Shown one piece after another: positions 34,602 to 42,637 of a DNA stretch of 64,000 nt. This DNA comes from Ameyamaea chiangmaiensis (GTDB lineage Bacteria; Pseudomonadota; Alphaproteobacteria; Acetobacterales; Acetobacteraceae), in NCBI RefSeq assembly GCF_025995235.1, contig NZ_BAPT01000006.1, positions 124,001-188,000 on the forward strand, read 5' to 3'. The notes beneath the pieces were generated by a model. It did not search any database. It saw nothing but the letters and a program-made list of their open reading frames with translations, and was not told the DNA's origin. The position numbers were made by a program, and so were the translations under genes. Each line of letters starts with the position of its first letter. The stretch's first letter is position 1.

Positions 34602-35756
34602 ATGACGAACTCAACCCCGATGTCCGGACCGACAGGACCGGCCGATGACGCGGCCCTGCGCGCGGCCGTTGAACAGGCTCTCGCCACCGTGCGCGAAGGC
34701 GGGTCTGGTCCGTCGCTGACCGCGATCGCCCCCGTCGAGGGCGCACGGCTGCACGAAGGCGCGCTCAGCGTGTCGCTCGCTGTATCGCGCGAGGACGCGC
34801 CGCGGCTGGAGGCCCTGCACGCCGACGCGCAGGCGGCCCTTGAACGCATCCCCGGCGTACTGCGCGCGACACTGGTACTGACCGCGCACCGGCGCCCGGC
34901 ACCTGACATCGCGCCCGCGCGCCCCGGGCCGGGTCACCGGCCGATCGGGCTGGGCGGCGCCCCGGCCGCCGAGGCGCCGGTCCTGCCGGACGTCGGTGCG
35001 ATGATCGCCGTCGCCTCGGGCAAGGGCGGCGTCGGCAAGTCCACCACGGCGGTCAACCTGGCGGTGGGGCTGGCGCGCGAAGGCTTGTCGGTCGGGCTTC
35101 TGGACGCCGATATCCACGGCCCCTCCCTGCCCCGGATGCTCGGCCTGCACGGCACGCCGGAGGTGCGGGACGGACGGCTGCAACCCGTCTCGATCTGGGG
35201 GCTGAAGGCGATGTCGATCGGGCTTCTGGTCGATGAACGTCAGGCGATGATCTGGCGCGGCCCGATGGTGATGGGCGCTCTGAAGCAGCTCCTGGGCGAA
35301 GTGGACTGGGGGCCGCTCGACGTGATGATCGTCGACATGCCGCCCGGCACTGGCGACGCGCAGCTTACGCTTGCGCAGAAGGCACCGCTGTCGGGCGCGA
35401 TCGTGGTGTCCACCCCGCAGGATATCGCCCTGATCGACGCGCGGCGCGGCATGGCGATGTTCGAGAAGATGCGCGTGCCGGTGCTGGGGCTGGTCGAGAA
35501 CATGTCGTTCTTCTGTTGCCCGAACTGCGGCCATCGGACCGAACTGTTCGGGCATGGCGGCGCCCGGGCCGAAGCCGAGAGCGCGGGGGTGCCGTTTCTG
35601 GGCGAGATTCCGCTGCTGGCCGATATCCGGTTCAGTGCCGACCAAGGCGCCCCGATCGTCGCAAGCGCGCCCGACAGCGACGCCGGACGCGCCTATGCGG
35701 CTTTGGCGCATACCGTAGCCGCCACGATCCGACGACTCCGTGGCCGCGCGGGATAG
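34602..35756 (+). CDS. Mrp/NBP35-family P-loop ATPase (Fe-S carrier)
   Basis: Iron-sulfur cluster carrier ATPase of 384 residues. An N-terminal MIP18/DUF59-like domain (about 15-95) is followed by a low-complexity linker. The deviant Walker A, ASGKGGVGKST, ends near residue 138. Then come DADIHGPSLPRMLG, WRGPMVMGALKQLL and DMPPGTGDAQLT. The bridging CxxC cysteines are in SFFCCPNCGHR near residue 305. It should hand Fe-S clusters to apo-enzymes in the cytosol. The start ATG has GGGAG about ten bases upstream. Divergent from opgC; the next gene is convergent. Confidence 0.92.
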   Translation: MTNSTPMSGPTGPADDAALRAAVEQALATVREGGSGPSLTAIAPVEGARLHEGALSVSLAVSREDAPRLEALHADAQAALERIPGVLRATLVLTAHRRPAPDIAPARPGPGHRPIGLGGAPAAEAPVLPDVGAMIAVASGKGGVGKSTTAVNLAVGLAREGLSVGLLDADIHGPSLPRMLGLHGTPEVRDGRLQPVSIWGLKAMSIGLLVDERQAMIWRGPMVMGALKQLLGEVDWGPLDVMIVDMPPGTGDAQLTLAQKAPLSGAIVVSTPQDIALIDARRGMAMFEKMRVPVLGLVENMSFFCCPNCGHRTELFGHGGARAEAESAGVPFLGEIPLLADIRFSADQGAPIVASAPDSDAGRAYAALAHTVAATIRRLRGRAG

Positions 35757-35779
35757 GTAAAACAGGGGGCCGCAAGCGC

Positions 35780-37180
35780 CTACCAGTAGCGCCCGGCCAG
35801 CGTCGTCCCCACCGTCAGCGTCGTCACGAACAGGAAGACGGCCACGCCGATAACTGCCAACTGGTGCACCAAGAGCGACGCGCAAACGCGCCCCGGCTGG
35901 CGGGTACGGGGAAACACCAGCGCCAGAAACGGCGCGATCGGCAGGAAATAGCGCCCCTGCACGCCCTCGACCACCGGGCCGCCGACCTTCGTCCAGATAA
36001 CATAGAGCGACAGGAACACCGACCCGCTGGCCAGCGCCATGGTCCCGAGCGTCAGCACCATGCACAACCTTGTAGGTCGCAATGCCGTGCGCTCCCGCAG
36101 GGCAACGCACGACAGCGCCAGAGCGGCCGCGATGACACCATAGGACAAACGATAGAAGCCCTTTGGAAGCGGCGTATCGAGCCAGCCGAGCACGCCGATG
36201 AATTCAAGCACGCGGGCGTGCAGCGTCTGGCGCAGCGTGTGGAACGCAAGTGCGGGAATCGCGGTCGGGTGCGTCAGGACCCAGTGCATCTGCCCCGCAT
36301 CGGATACGCCCGAATCCGGCAGGAACTGGATCTTGACCGGCGCGATTCCCACGCGTTGCCAGAACACGACCACGACGGCGCTGAGGAGAAGCGGGGCCGC
36401 GGAGATCAGCCGATGGCCGCGCGCGCCAAACGCCAGAGGGATCGCCGCGCACCAGATCAGCGGCGGCTTGCTCACCGACAGGATCGCAAAGCCGATCGCA
36501 ACGCCGATCCACAGGCGCGGGGAGACCTGCTCGCGCGGTTCGATCCGCGACAGCACACCGGCGAGCAGGACCGCCAGCCCGACGAGGATCCCGTCCTGCG
36601 AACAGGACGCCGCCAGCGCCATCACCATCGGCAGCCCGGCCATGACGGCCAGATACACCGCCCCGCGCCGCGCCAGCGCGATCCCGAGCGTGGCCAGCAC
36701 CAGAGCCACGATGCCGTTGACAATACGCACGGCATAGCTGGTCTGGAGGACCGTCATGCGCGTCGCCCGCGCGACGGCGATAGTCGCCGCCCCGGGAAGA
36801 TAGGTGACGGGCGCGTAGATCACGGTGTTGCCGAAATTGAAAAACGGCCGCCGGTCATCCCATGGCAGGCCGGCGACACCGTTCAGGAGCGGGACCGAGA
36901 CCTTGCGCCGCGCGTCGAACCGCAAATCGTCGAAAGGTCCCATGACGCGCGGCACATTTGACGGCAGATAGCCGCCGCTGTCGCGTGGCGAGGTGCGCAG
37001 GCCGACCCAGCCGCCCTGCGCGATCTGGGCGGCGCGGGCGAAATGGTTCTGCTCGTCCGGTGTCTGCCCGGGGGGCGTGACCACCGCGCACAGCACGATC
37101 ATCACGGCCGCGAAAAACCCGTAGACGGGGGCAAGCGACAGCGGGCGAAGGGGATCGAAAAGACGGCTCAGCATCAGCAC
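35780..37180 (-). CDS. DUF2142 multi-pass membrane protein
   Basis: Integral membrane protein of 466 residues with about twelve hydrophobic segments. Near the N-terminus, PPGQTPDEQNHFARA gives the Pro-Asp-Glu-x-x-His sequence characteristic of DUF2142, which is thought to be part of a GT-C-like luminal loop. Late in the protein EGVQGRYFLPIAPF is the second family block. Relatives sit in cell-surface polysaccharide loci. It follows the GT2 gene by 41 bases on the same strand and is probably co-transcribed; together they suggest transfer of a lipid-linked sugar. Substrate unknown. Confidence 0.82.
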   Translation of the reverse strand: MLMLSRLFDPLRPLSLAPVYGFFAAVMIVLCAVVTPPGQTPDEQNHFARAAQIAQGGWVGLRTSPRDSGGYLPSNVPRVMGPFDDLRFDARRKVSVPLLNGVAGLPWDDRRPFFNFGNTVIYAPVTYLPGAATIAVARATRMTVLQTSYAVRIVNGIVALVLATLGIALARRGAVYLAVMAGLPMVMALAASCSQDGILVGLAVLLAGVLSRIEPREQVSPRLWIGVAIGFAILSVSKPPLIWCAAIPLAFGARGHRLISAAPLLLSAVVVVFWQRVGIAPVKIQFLPDSGVSDAGQMHWVLTHPTAIPALAFHTLRQTLHARVLEFIGVLGWLDTPLPKGFYRLSYGVIAAALALSCVALRERTALRPTRLCMVLTLGTMALASGSVFLSLYVIWTKVGGPVVEGVQGRYFLPIAPFLALVFPRTRQPGRVCASLLVHQLAVIGVAVFLFVTTLTVGTTLAGRYW

Positions 37181-37221
37181 TCTTTACACAAGGCGTGGCC
37201 CGGCATCCGGCGCGCCACCCG

Positions 37222-38187
37222 TCACGGCCCCTCGACATAGGGCGGCGCGGCCAGCGCGAGGTAGGTCAGCCGCTTGAGTTCGAGCCGACCCAGAGCGACA
37301 CTGTCCAGGATCAGCCCGCATGCCAACGACAACGCCGCCAGCGTGCCCAACCCCGTGGCCAGCACCGCCGACGGCAGACGCGGCACGGTGCCGGTGCGCA
37401 TGTAATCAAGGATGACGGGAATCCCGACCGAGATCCCCGCCAGCGCCAGAACGACTGCTGCCACGGTGAAGAACAGCAGCGGGCGTTCCTGTTTGACCAG
37501 CGTGATGATGGTACGCAGGATACGCACGCCGTCGCGGTATGTGTTCAGCTTGGACACTGAACCGGCCGGGCGTTCGACATAGCGCGTGCGCACCTCACCC
37601 ATCGGCATGTTCAGCTTGAGCCCATGGATCGAGAACTCGGTCTCGGTCTCGAAACCCGACGACAAGGCCGGGAACGACTTGACGAACCGGCGGGAAAAGA
37701 CGCGGTAGCCCGACAGCATGTCGGACTGTCCCCGGCCGAACATCCCTGCCGCAAGGCCGGTCAGCACCTTGTTGCCCAGCACATGTCCGGGCCGATAGGC
37801 CGCCTCGCGGTCGGTCACACGCACGCCGGTCACCATGTCGAGGCATTCCCGCCCGGCAAGCGACACCATCTCGACCGCCGACCGCGCGTCGTAGGTCGCA
37901 TCCCCGTCCACCAGTACGTAAAAATCGGCCTCGATATCGGCGAACATGCGTCGGATGACGTGGCCCTTGCCCTGAAGCCGCTCCGTCCGGGTGATCGCCC
38001 CGTGCGCGCGCGCAACCGCGATCGTGCCGTCGGAAGAATTGTTGTCGTAGACATAGACTGGCACACCGGGCAGCGCCGCGCGAAAATCGTCGACGACCGT
38101 GCCGATCGCGACCTCTTCATTGTAGCACGGGATCAGGACCGCGATGCGCGGCGTCGCCGGCGCGGGCTCTTCCTGGGGTATCGACAT
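37222..38187 (-). CDS. Family 2 glycosyltransferase (polyprenyl-phosphate sugar type)
   Basis: Membrane-anchored GT2 enzyme of 321 residues. The domain opens with IAVLIPCYNEE and holds the UDP-sugar metal motif VDGDATYD at 93-100, LSGYRVFSRR and the FETETEFSIHGL acidic block. Two to three C-terminal membrane helices follow (FFTVAAVVLALAGISVGIP and one near 285). This arrangement is typical of DPM1/GtrB-like enzymes that load a sugar onto undecaprenyl or dolichyl phosphate. It precedes the DUF2142 gene, a likely acceptor-side GT-C partner. Start ATG at 38187; the open frame to 38274 has no better signal. Confidence 0.88.
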   Translation of the reverse strand: MSIPQEEPAPATPRIAVLIPCYNEEVAIGTVVDDFRAALPGVPVYVYDNNSSDGTIAVARAHGAITRTERLQGKGHVIRRMFADIEADFYVLVDGDATYDARSAVEMVSLAGRECLDMVTGVRVTDREAAYRPGHVLGNKVLTGLAAGMFGRGQSDMLSGYRVFSRRFVKSFPALSSGFETETEFSIHGLKLNMPMGEVRTRYVERPAGSVSKLNTYRDGVRILRTIITLVKQERPLLFFTVAAVVLALAGISVGIPVILDYMRTGTVPRLPSAVLATGLGTLAALSLACGLILDSVALGRLELKRLTYLALAAPPYVEGP

Positions 38188-38230
38188 CAACCTGACTGCG
38201 CGTAATGAGAAAGGAGCCGAAGCTCTATCA

Positions 38231-39745
38231 TCATGTGCGCACCCACGCCAGACAGGCCGCCAGGGCGTCACCATCCGTCACGTTCAGGATCGCGGCAATA
38301 TATCCGTCCGGACGGATCAGCACCTGCTGACCCGGCTGCAGACCATATGCCCGGGCGATGTGCCCCCCTTCGTCGACCAGATCGCCCTCCGGCCCCACGT
38401 GGCAGATACGCAATCCGGCGCGTGGCGTGGGACCGGACTCATCCGCCTGGCCATGGATGAGCAACGTCCAATGGGCACCCTGCAGGACGTGAAAAAGGCG
38501 CGTCGGCTGGCCTGCCGCACCCCGGCACGGCGCATCCGGCGCGCGATCACCGGGATTGAGGAGAACCTCCGACCGGTCCGGCGCGGGAACGGTCAGAACA
38601 GATCCCCGATAGCCGAGATCGAGCTGCCGCACGCGGCGATCGCGGCTCAGATCACCGGTCTTCATGCGCTCCAGAAGCTGCGTCGACAGGCCGAGCATAT
38701 CGGCCGCGATTGGACGGCGTTCGGCCTCGTAACTGTCGAGCAGCATCAGAGGTGCGCCACACCCGACCGCCGAGAGTTTCCAACCGAGATTGTAGGCGTC
38801 CTGCACACTGGTGTTGAGGCCTTGGCCGCCGGTCGGCGGATGGGTGTGCGCCGCGTCGCCGGCCAGCAGCACGCGCCCCGCCCGATACCGGTCCGCCAAC
38901 CGCGCGTTCATCGCATACGCCGACGCCCAGGAGACGGCACTCACGCGCACGTCGCTGCGCCCGGTGCGCGTCGCGACCAGCGCCGTCAGGCCGTCAGCCG
39001 ATAGATCCGGCTCCCCCTCCAGCGCGATCGGCGCCTGGATCTGGAACAGATCGGTGCCCGGCAGAGGGCAGATCGACACCTGACGGTCCATGTCATCGGG
39101 GTTGAACCGATGCCACGCATCGCGCGACAGACCCGTCAGGGCAACGTCAGCGACCAGAGCGCGCACGCCCAGTGTCCGGCCCGGAAAGTCGATACCGGCC
39201 AGGCGCCGCACCGTGCTGCGGCCGCCATCGGTCCCGACCAGCCATGCCGCGCGCAGGGTCGTCACCGTATCCCCGTTGGTGACATGGGCCGTGACACCCT
39301 GCGCGTCCGACTCAAAAGCCGTCAGTTCCATACCGAAATCGACGCGAGACCCAAGCTCTGCCAGACGGTCGCGCAGCACCTGTTCCGTCAAACACTGCGG
39401 AAGCATGATCGGCAGGGGATAGGGTTCGGACGGGGTGGAGGACCGCGCCTCAATGAGGTCGGTATCGAGGAATCCCCCCTTGTCATCGTAGGTTCGCAGC
39501 GGCGGGTAAGGTTGGCCGACGGCCGCGATCCGATCGAGCACACCCAGATCTTCGAACACTTCGAGCGTACGGGGCTGAAGCCCCTTGCCGCGCGACCCCT
39601 CGAAAGGAGCGTCGCGCCGCTCGATCAGTCGAAAGTCACATCCCCGCCGCGCCAATTCGATGGCCAGCGTCAGCCCGGCGGCCCCGGCGCCACAGATCAG
39701 GACCGTGGTCCCGGGGGATTGGTCACACGCTGTGCTCTCTGTCAT
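38231..39745 (-). CDS. FAD-dependent aromatic monooxygenase (PheA/TfdB-type)
   Basis: Flavoprotein hydroxylase of 504 residues. It has the ADP-binding GAGAAG at 19-24, RGKGLQPRTLEVFEDLG (the pyridine-nucleotide/flavin fingerprint of the class), GTDGGRSTVRR, and GDAAHTHPPTGGQGLNT in the flavin ribityl block. The C-terminal part is a thioredoxin-like domain typical of PheA/TfdB and resorcinol hydroxylases. AGG lies six bases upstream of the ATG at 39745. It is transcribed divergently from a MarR-type regulator 55 bases away, with a consensus TTGACA -35 (39798-39793) and a TATGTG -10 overlapping operator 1, so induction by an aromatic ligand is likely. Confidence 0.88.
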   Translation of the reverse strand: MTESTACDQSPGTTVLICGAGAAGLTLAIELARRGCDFRLIERRDAPFEGSRGKGLQPRTLEVFEDLGVLDRIAAVGQPYPPLRTYDDKGGFLDTDLIEARSSTPSEPYPLPIMLPQCLTEQVLRDRLAELGSRVDFGMELTAFESDAQGVTAHVTNGDTVTTLRAAWLVGTDGGRSTVRRLAGIDFPGRTLGVRALVADVALTGLSRDAWHRFNPDDMDRQVSICPLPGTDLFQIQAPIALEGEPDLSADGLTALVATRTGRSDVRVSAVSWASAYAMNARLADRYRAGRVLLAGDAAHTHPPTGGQGLNTSVQDAYNLGWKLSAVGCGAPLMLLDSYEAERRPIAADMLGLSTQLLERMKTGDLSRDRRVRQLDLGYRGSVLTVPAPDRSEVLLNPGDRAPDAPCRGAAGQPTRLFHVLQGAHWTLLIHGQADESGPTPRAGLRICHVGPEGDLVDEGGHIARAYGLQPGQQVLIRPDGYIAAILNVTDGDALAACLAWVRT

Positions 39746-39757
39746 GGTCGCCTCATT

Positions 39758-39774
39758 ATGTGTATAATGCACAT
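39758..39774. promoter_or_regulatory. MarR operator 1 (ATGTG-N7-CACAT)
   Basis: Perfect inverted repeat ATGTG-N7-CACAT between the divergent monooxygenase and marR. Its seven-base centre holds TATAAT (39763-39768), which can serve as the marR -10 box, and its right half lies on the monooxygenase -10 (TATGTG on the minus strand, 39775-39770). One bound dimer would block both promoters. Confidence 0.75.
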
Positions 39775-39798
39775 ACTTATGAGCTACTCAGGTGTCAA
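39770..39798 (-). promoter_or_regulatory. Promoter of the FAD monooxygenase gene
   Basis: On the minus strand a perfect TTGACA (39798-39793) is followed after 17 bases by TATGTG (39775-39770). The -10 overlaps operator 1. It lies 25-53 bases before the monooxygenase start. Confidence 0.65.
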
Positions 39799-39800
39799 TC

Positions 39801-40289
39801 ATGAATGTGCAAAATACACATATATCCGTCCTCCTGCGCGATCTGCATCGCTCCCTGATCGAGATCGTCAGTGCGATGAACCGCCCGCAACGCGACGAGG
39901 CCCTGCTGCGCGAGGCGGGGCTTTCGCTTGATCGTGCCCTGTTTCCAGTGCTGGTTCTGGTCGAGCGCCTGGGCCCGATCGGCGTTGTGGACCTGGCCGA
40001 CCGCGTGGGCCGGGACCACACCACCGTCAGCCGCCAGATCAGCCGCCTCGAAAGCCTCTCCCTCGTCACCCGTCAGGTCGGAACGCACGACCGGCGGGTG
40101 CGGGAAGTCGTGATCGCGCCGGCGGGCAAGCGAATGACCGATCGCATCGATGCCACGCGCGAACGGCGCGCCCGGGCTGTGTTCGACAACTGGTCGACGG
40201 ACGAGCTTGCGACCTTCGTTGGCCTGATGCATCGTTTTGCCGATGCGCTGACCGATGATCCGGGGACGAAAGCGGCTGAACCGGCCTGA
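39801..40289 (+). CDS. MarR-family transcriptional regulator
   Basis: Winged-helix dimeric repressor of 162 residues. The DNA-binding part GVVDLADRVGRDHTTVSRQISRLESLSLVTRQ (about 65-95) is followed by the wing with DRRVREVVIAPAG, a standard MarR signature. The ATG at 39801 is preferred over a GTG nine bases upstream because AGG is eight bases before it. It is divergent from the aromatic monooxygenase and flanked by two identical-type palindromes, so it most likely represses both its own gene and the monooxygenase until an aromatic ligand binds. The ligand is not known. Confidence 0.9.
   Translation: MNVQNTHISVLLRDLHRSLIEIVSAMNRPQRDEALLREAGLSLDRALFPVLVLVERLGPIGVVDLADRVGRDHTTVSRQISRLESLSLVTRQVGTHDRRVREVVIAPAGKRMTDRIDATRERRARAVFDNWSTDELATFVGLMHRFADALTDDPGTKAAEPA
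39805..39821. promoter_or_regulatory. MarR operator 2 inside the marR 5' coding end
   Basis: A second perfect ATGTG-N7-CACAT repeat, 47 bases centre to centre from operator 1, starting at the fifth base of the marR coding region. Its place just downstream of the promoter suggests a roadblock for autoregulation. The two spacers differ, while the half-sites are identical. Confidence 0.7.
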
Positions 40290-40357
40290 TTTGACACGAT
40301 GGGATGCATCTTGCATCAGGTCAGGCCCCAGATCGCCAGTCCCCCCGGGAGAGTACA

Positions 40358-41329
40358 ATGCCGGTTCACGCTTTTCTTTTTCCCGGTCAGGGAAGCCAGT
40401 CCGTCGGCATGGGCGCCGATCTCGCCCAAGCATTTCCCAGCGCGCGCGAGGTGTTCGAGGAAGTCGACGACGCGCTGGAGCAGAAACTGTCGACCCTGAT
40501 GTTCTCCGGCGAGGCCGAGGAACTGACCCGCACCGAGAACGCACAACCCGCGCTGATGGCCGTCTCGATGGCCGTGCTGCGTGTTCTCGAACGCGAAGGC
40601 GGCCTTGTGCTGCGCGACCGGGTCGCCCTAGTGGCCGGCCATTCGCTGGGGGAATACTCGGCACTGGCCGCCGCCGGAACATTCGGGATTGCCCAGGCCG
40701 CGCGGCTGTTGCGCCTGCGCGGGCGCGAGATGCAGCGCGCTGTGCCCGCCGGCAAGGGCGGCATGGCGGCACTGATCGGCACGGACCTCGCCGGTGCACA
40801 GGCCGTGTGCGATGAAGCCGCCGTGCTGCGCGTCGAGGGCGAGCCCGACCGGCATGAGGTGATCGAAATCGCCAATGACAACGGTGGCGGTCAGGTCGTG
40901 ATCTCGGGCGTTCTGCCCGCGGTCGAGCGCGCGGTCGCGATCGCGAAGGAGCGCAAGATCAAGCGGGCGGTCCTGCTGCCGGTCTCCGCCCCGTTCCACA
41001 GCTCGCTGATGGCGCCCGCCGCCGATGCGATGGGCGAGGCGCTGTCGCGCGAGCGCCTGGCCGCGCCCTGCGTGCCGCTAGTGGCCAACGTCACCGCCGC
41101 CAAGGTCAGCGACCCGGACACGATCCGCGACCTTCTGGTGCGTCAGGTGACCGGCACCGTGCGCTGGCGCGAAAGCGTCGAGGCGATGGCGGCCATGGGC
41201 GTGGACAGCATCGTCGAACTGGGCGCGGGCAAGGTGCTGGCGGGTCTGGTCAAGCGGATCAACGGGGACGTGGCGACCGCGTCGGTGGGCACGCCCGCCG
41301 ATATCGAGGCCATCCTCAAGACGTTCTGA
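40358..41329 (+). CDS. fabD: Malonyl-CoA:ACP transacylase
   Basis: Loads malonyl groups onto acyl carrier protein to start fatty-acid elongation; 323 residues, cytosolic. Motifs: FLFPGQGSQSVGMG at the start, catalytic Ser96 in GHSLGEYSA, a conserved Arg in LRLRGREMQ, and the His of SAPFHSS near residue 219. The start ATG has GGAGAG five bases upstream. It opens the fabD-fabG-acpP-fabF-mltG cluster and is followed by fabG after 23 bases. Confidence 0.96.
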   Translation: MPVHAFLFPGQGSQSVGMGADLAQAFPSAREVFEEVDDALEQKLSTLMFSGEAEELTRTENAQPALMAVSMAVLRVLEREGGLVLRDRVALVAGHSLGEYSALAAAGTFGIAQAARLLRLRGREMQRAVPAGKGGMAALIGTDLAGAQAVCDEAAVLRVEGEPDRHEVIEIANDNGGGQVVISGVLPAVERAVAIAKERKIKRAVLLPVSAPFHSSLMAPAADAMGEALSRERLAAPCVPLVANVTAAKVSDPDTIRDLLVRQVTGTVRWRESVEAMAAMGVDSIVELGAGKVLAGLVKRINGDVATASVGTPADIEAILKTF

Positions 41330-41352
41330 ACAAGTCGGAGACAAAGACGGTC

Positions 41353-42093
41353 ATGTTCGCACTGACAGGAAAGGTTGCGCTGGTCACCGGCGCATCGGGC
41401 GGCATCGGGGCGGCGATCGCCCGCGCGCTGCATGCCCAGGGGGCGGCGGTGGTGCTGTCGGGCACGCGGCAGGCGGTGCTCGATACGCTGGCGGCCGAAC
41501 TGGGCGAGCGCGCGTTCGTGTGCACGGCCGACCTGTCGGACCCCAGCGCGGCCGACGCGCTGGTGGCGTCGGCGGAAGCCGCCGCGGGCGCGCCGCTGGA
41601 CATTCTGGTCAACAATGCCGGCCTGACGCGCGACAATCTGGCCATCCGCATGAAGGACGAGGACTGGAACCGCGTGATTGAGGTCGATCTGGCCTCGCCG
41701 TTCCGTCTGTGCCGCGCGGCCCTCAAGGGAATGCTGCGCCGACGCGCCGGCCGCATCATCAGCATCGCCTCGGTCGTGGGTGTCACCGGCAATGCCGGGC
41801 AGGCGAACTATTCCGCCGCGAAGGCCGGCATGATCGGCATGAGCAAGTCGCTGGCGCAGGAAGTCGGCTCGCGCGGGGTGACGGTCAACGTCGTGGCGCC
41901 GGGCTTCGTGGCCACACCGATGACCGACGTCCTGCCCGAGGCGCAGCGCGAGAAACTGATCGGCGCGATCCCGCTGGGGCGCATGGGCCGGCCGGACGAT
42001 ATCGCGGGCGCGGTCGTCTATCTTGCCTCCGAGGAGGCCTCGTGGATTACCGGGGCCACGCTGAACGTCAACGGCGGGATGGCGATGCCCTGA
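41353..42093 (+). CDS. fabG: 3-oxoacyl-ACP reductase
   Basis: NADPH-dependent short-chain reductase of 246 residues that reduces beta-ketoacyl-ACP in fatty-acid elongation. The cofactor motif GASGGIGAAIA lies at 13-23, NNAG at 87-90, and the catalytic residues are Ser140, Tyr153 and Lys157 (SIASVVGV, then ANYSAAKAG). It follows fabD closely. A 213-base gap separates it from acpP, which probably has its own promoter. Confidence 0.96.
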   Translation: MFALTGKVALVTGASGGIGAAIARALHAQGAAVVLSGTRQAVLDTLAAELGERAFVCTADLSDPSAADALVASAEAAAGAPLDILVNNAGLTRDNLAIRMKDEDWNRVIEVDLASPFRLCRAALKGMLRRRAGRIISIASVVGVTGNAGQANYSAAKAGMIGMSKSLAQEVGSRGVTVNVVAPGFVATPMTDVLPEAQREKLIGAIPLGRMGRPDDIAGAVVYLASEEASWITGATLNVNGGMAMP

Positions 42094-42159
42094 GACGGAC
42101 GGACGAGGGCCTGAAAACGGCCGTAGTCCGCCGCTTTTTGCTTTGGCGTGTGCTTTGCC

Positions 42160-42187
42160 TTGGCGAGCGCACGCAAACCGTGCTAAT
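42160..42187 (+). promoter_or_regulatory. Candidate acpP promoter
   Basis: In the fabG-acpP gap TTGGCG (42160-42165) is followed after 16 bases by GCTAAT (42182-42187), four of six matches to each sigma-70 box. It would give a leader of about 110 bases. Weak evidence by eye, but a separate acpP promoter is common because the carrier protein is needed in excess. Confidence 0.35.
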
Positions 42188-42306
42188 CGCGCGCTGCTTC
42201 GTCCCACAACGGGCTGGGTCCGGGAACGGCTCCGGCCGGTCCGGGCCGGACAGGACGAACAAGTTTCGAACCGCCCGTTTTCGGGGCACACAGGAAGCTG
42301 ATACAC

Positions 42307-42546
42307 ATGAGCGAAATCGCTGATAAGGTTAAGAAGATCGTTGTCGAGCACCTCGGCGTCGAGGAAAGCAAGGTGACGCCTGACGCGTCCTTCATCGACG
42401 ATCTGGGTGCCGACAGTCTCGACACGGTCGAGCTGGTGATGGCGTTCGAAGAGGCTTTCAGTGTCGAAATCCCCGAGGACGCGGCCGAAAAGATCGCGAC
42501 CGTCAAGGACGCCATCGACTACATCGAGAAGCAGAAGGCGGCCTGA
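42307..42546 (+). CDS. acpP: Acyl carrier protein
   Basis: Carrier of growing fatty-acyl chains; 79 residues, strongly acidic. The phosphopantetheine attachment Ser37 sits in GADSLDTVELVMAFEE, the classical motif. Length and helix pattern are normal. It lies between fabG and fabF. GGAAGC before the ATG is a weak ribosome site for so abundant a protein. Confidence 0.98.
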   Translation: MSEIADKVKKIVVEHLGVEESKVTPDASFIDDLGADSLDTVELVMAFEEAFSVEIPEDAAEKIATVKDAIDYIEKQKAA

Positions 42547-42597
42547 GGCCACGTTCTGACCATTCCGCGCGCGCCCGACCGGACGGCGCCGGAAGGA

Positions 42598-42617
42598 CCC
42601 GGGCCTGCGGGCCCGGG
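42598..42617. other. GC-only hairpin between acpP and fabF
   Basis: Eight-pair stem CCCGGGCC/GGCCCGGG with a four-base loop (TGCG), 52 bases after the acpP stop and about 20 bases before the fabF start. No T-run follows, so it is not a standard terminator. It may instead stabilise the acpP mRNA end or hold back fabF. Confidence 0.5.
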
Positions 42618-42637
42618 CCGATGATACGAAGAACAGG

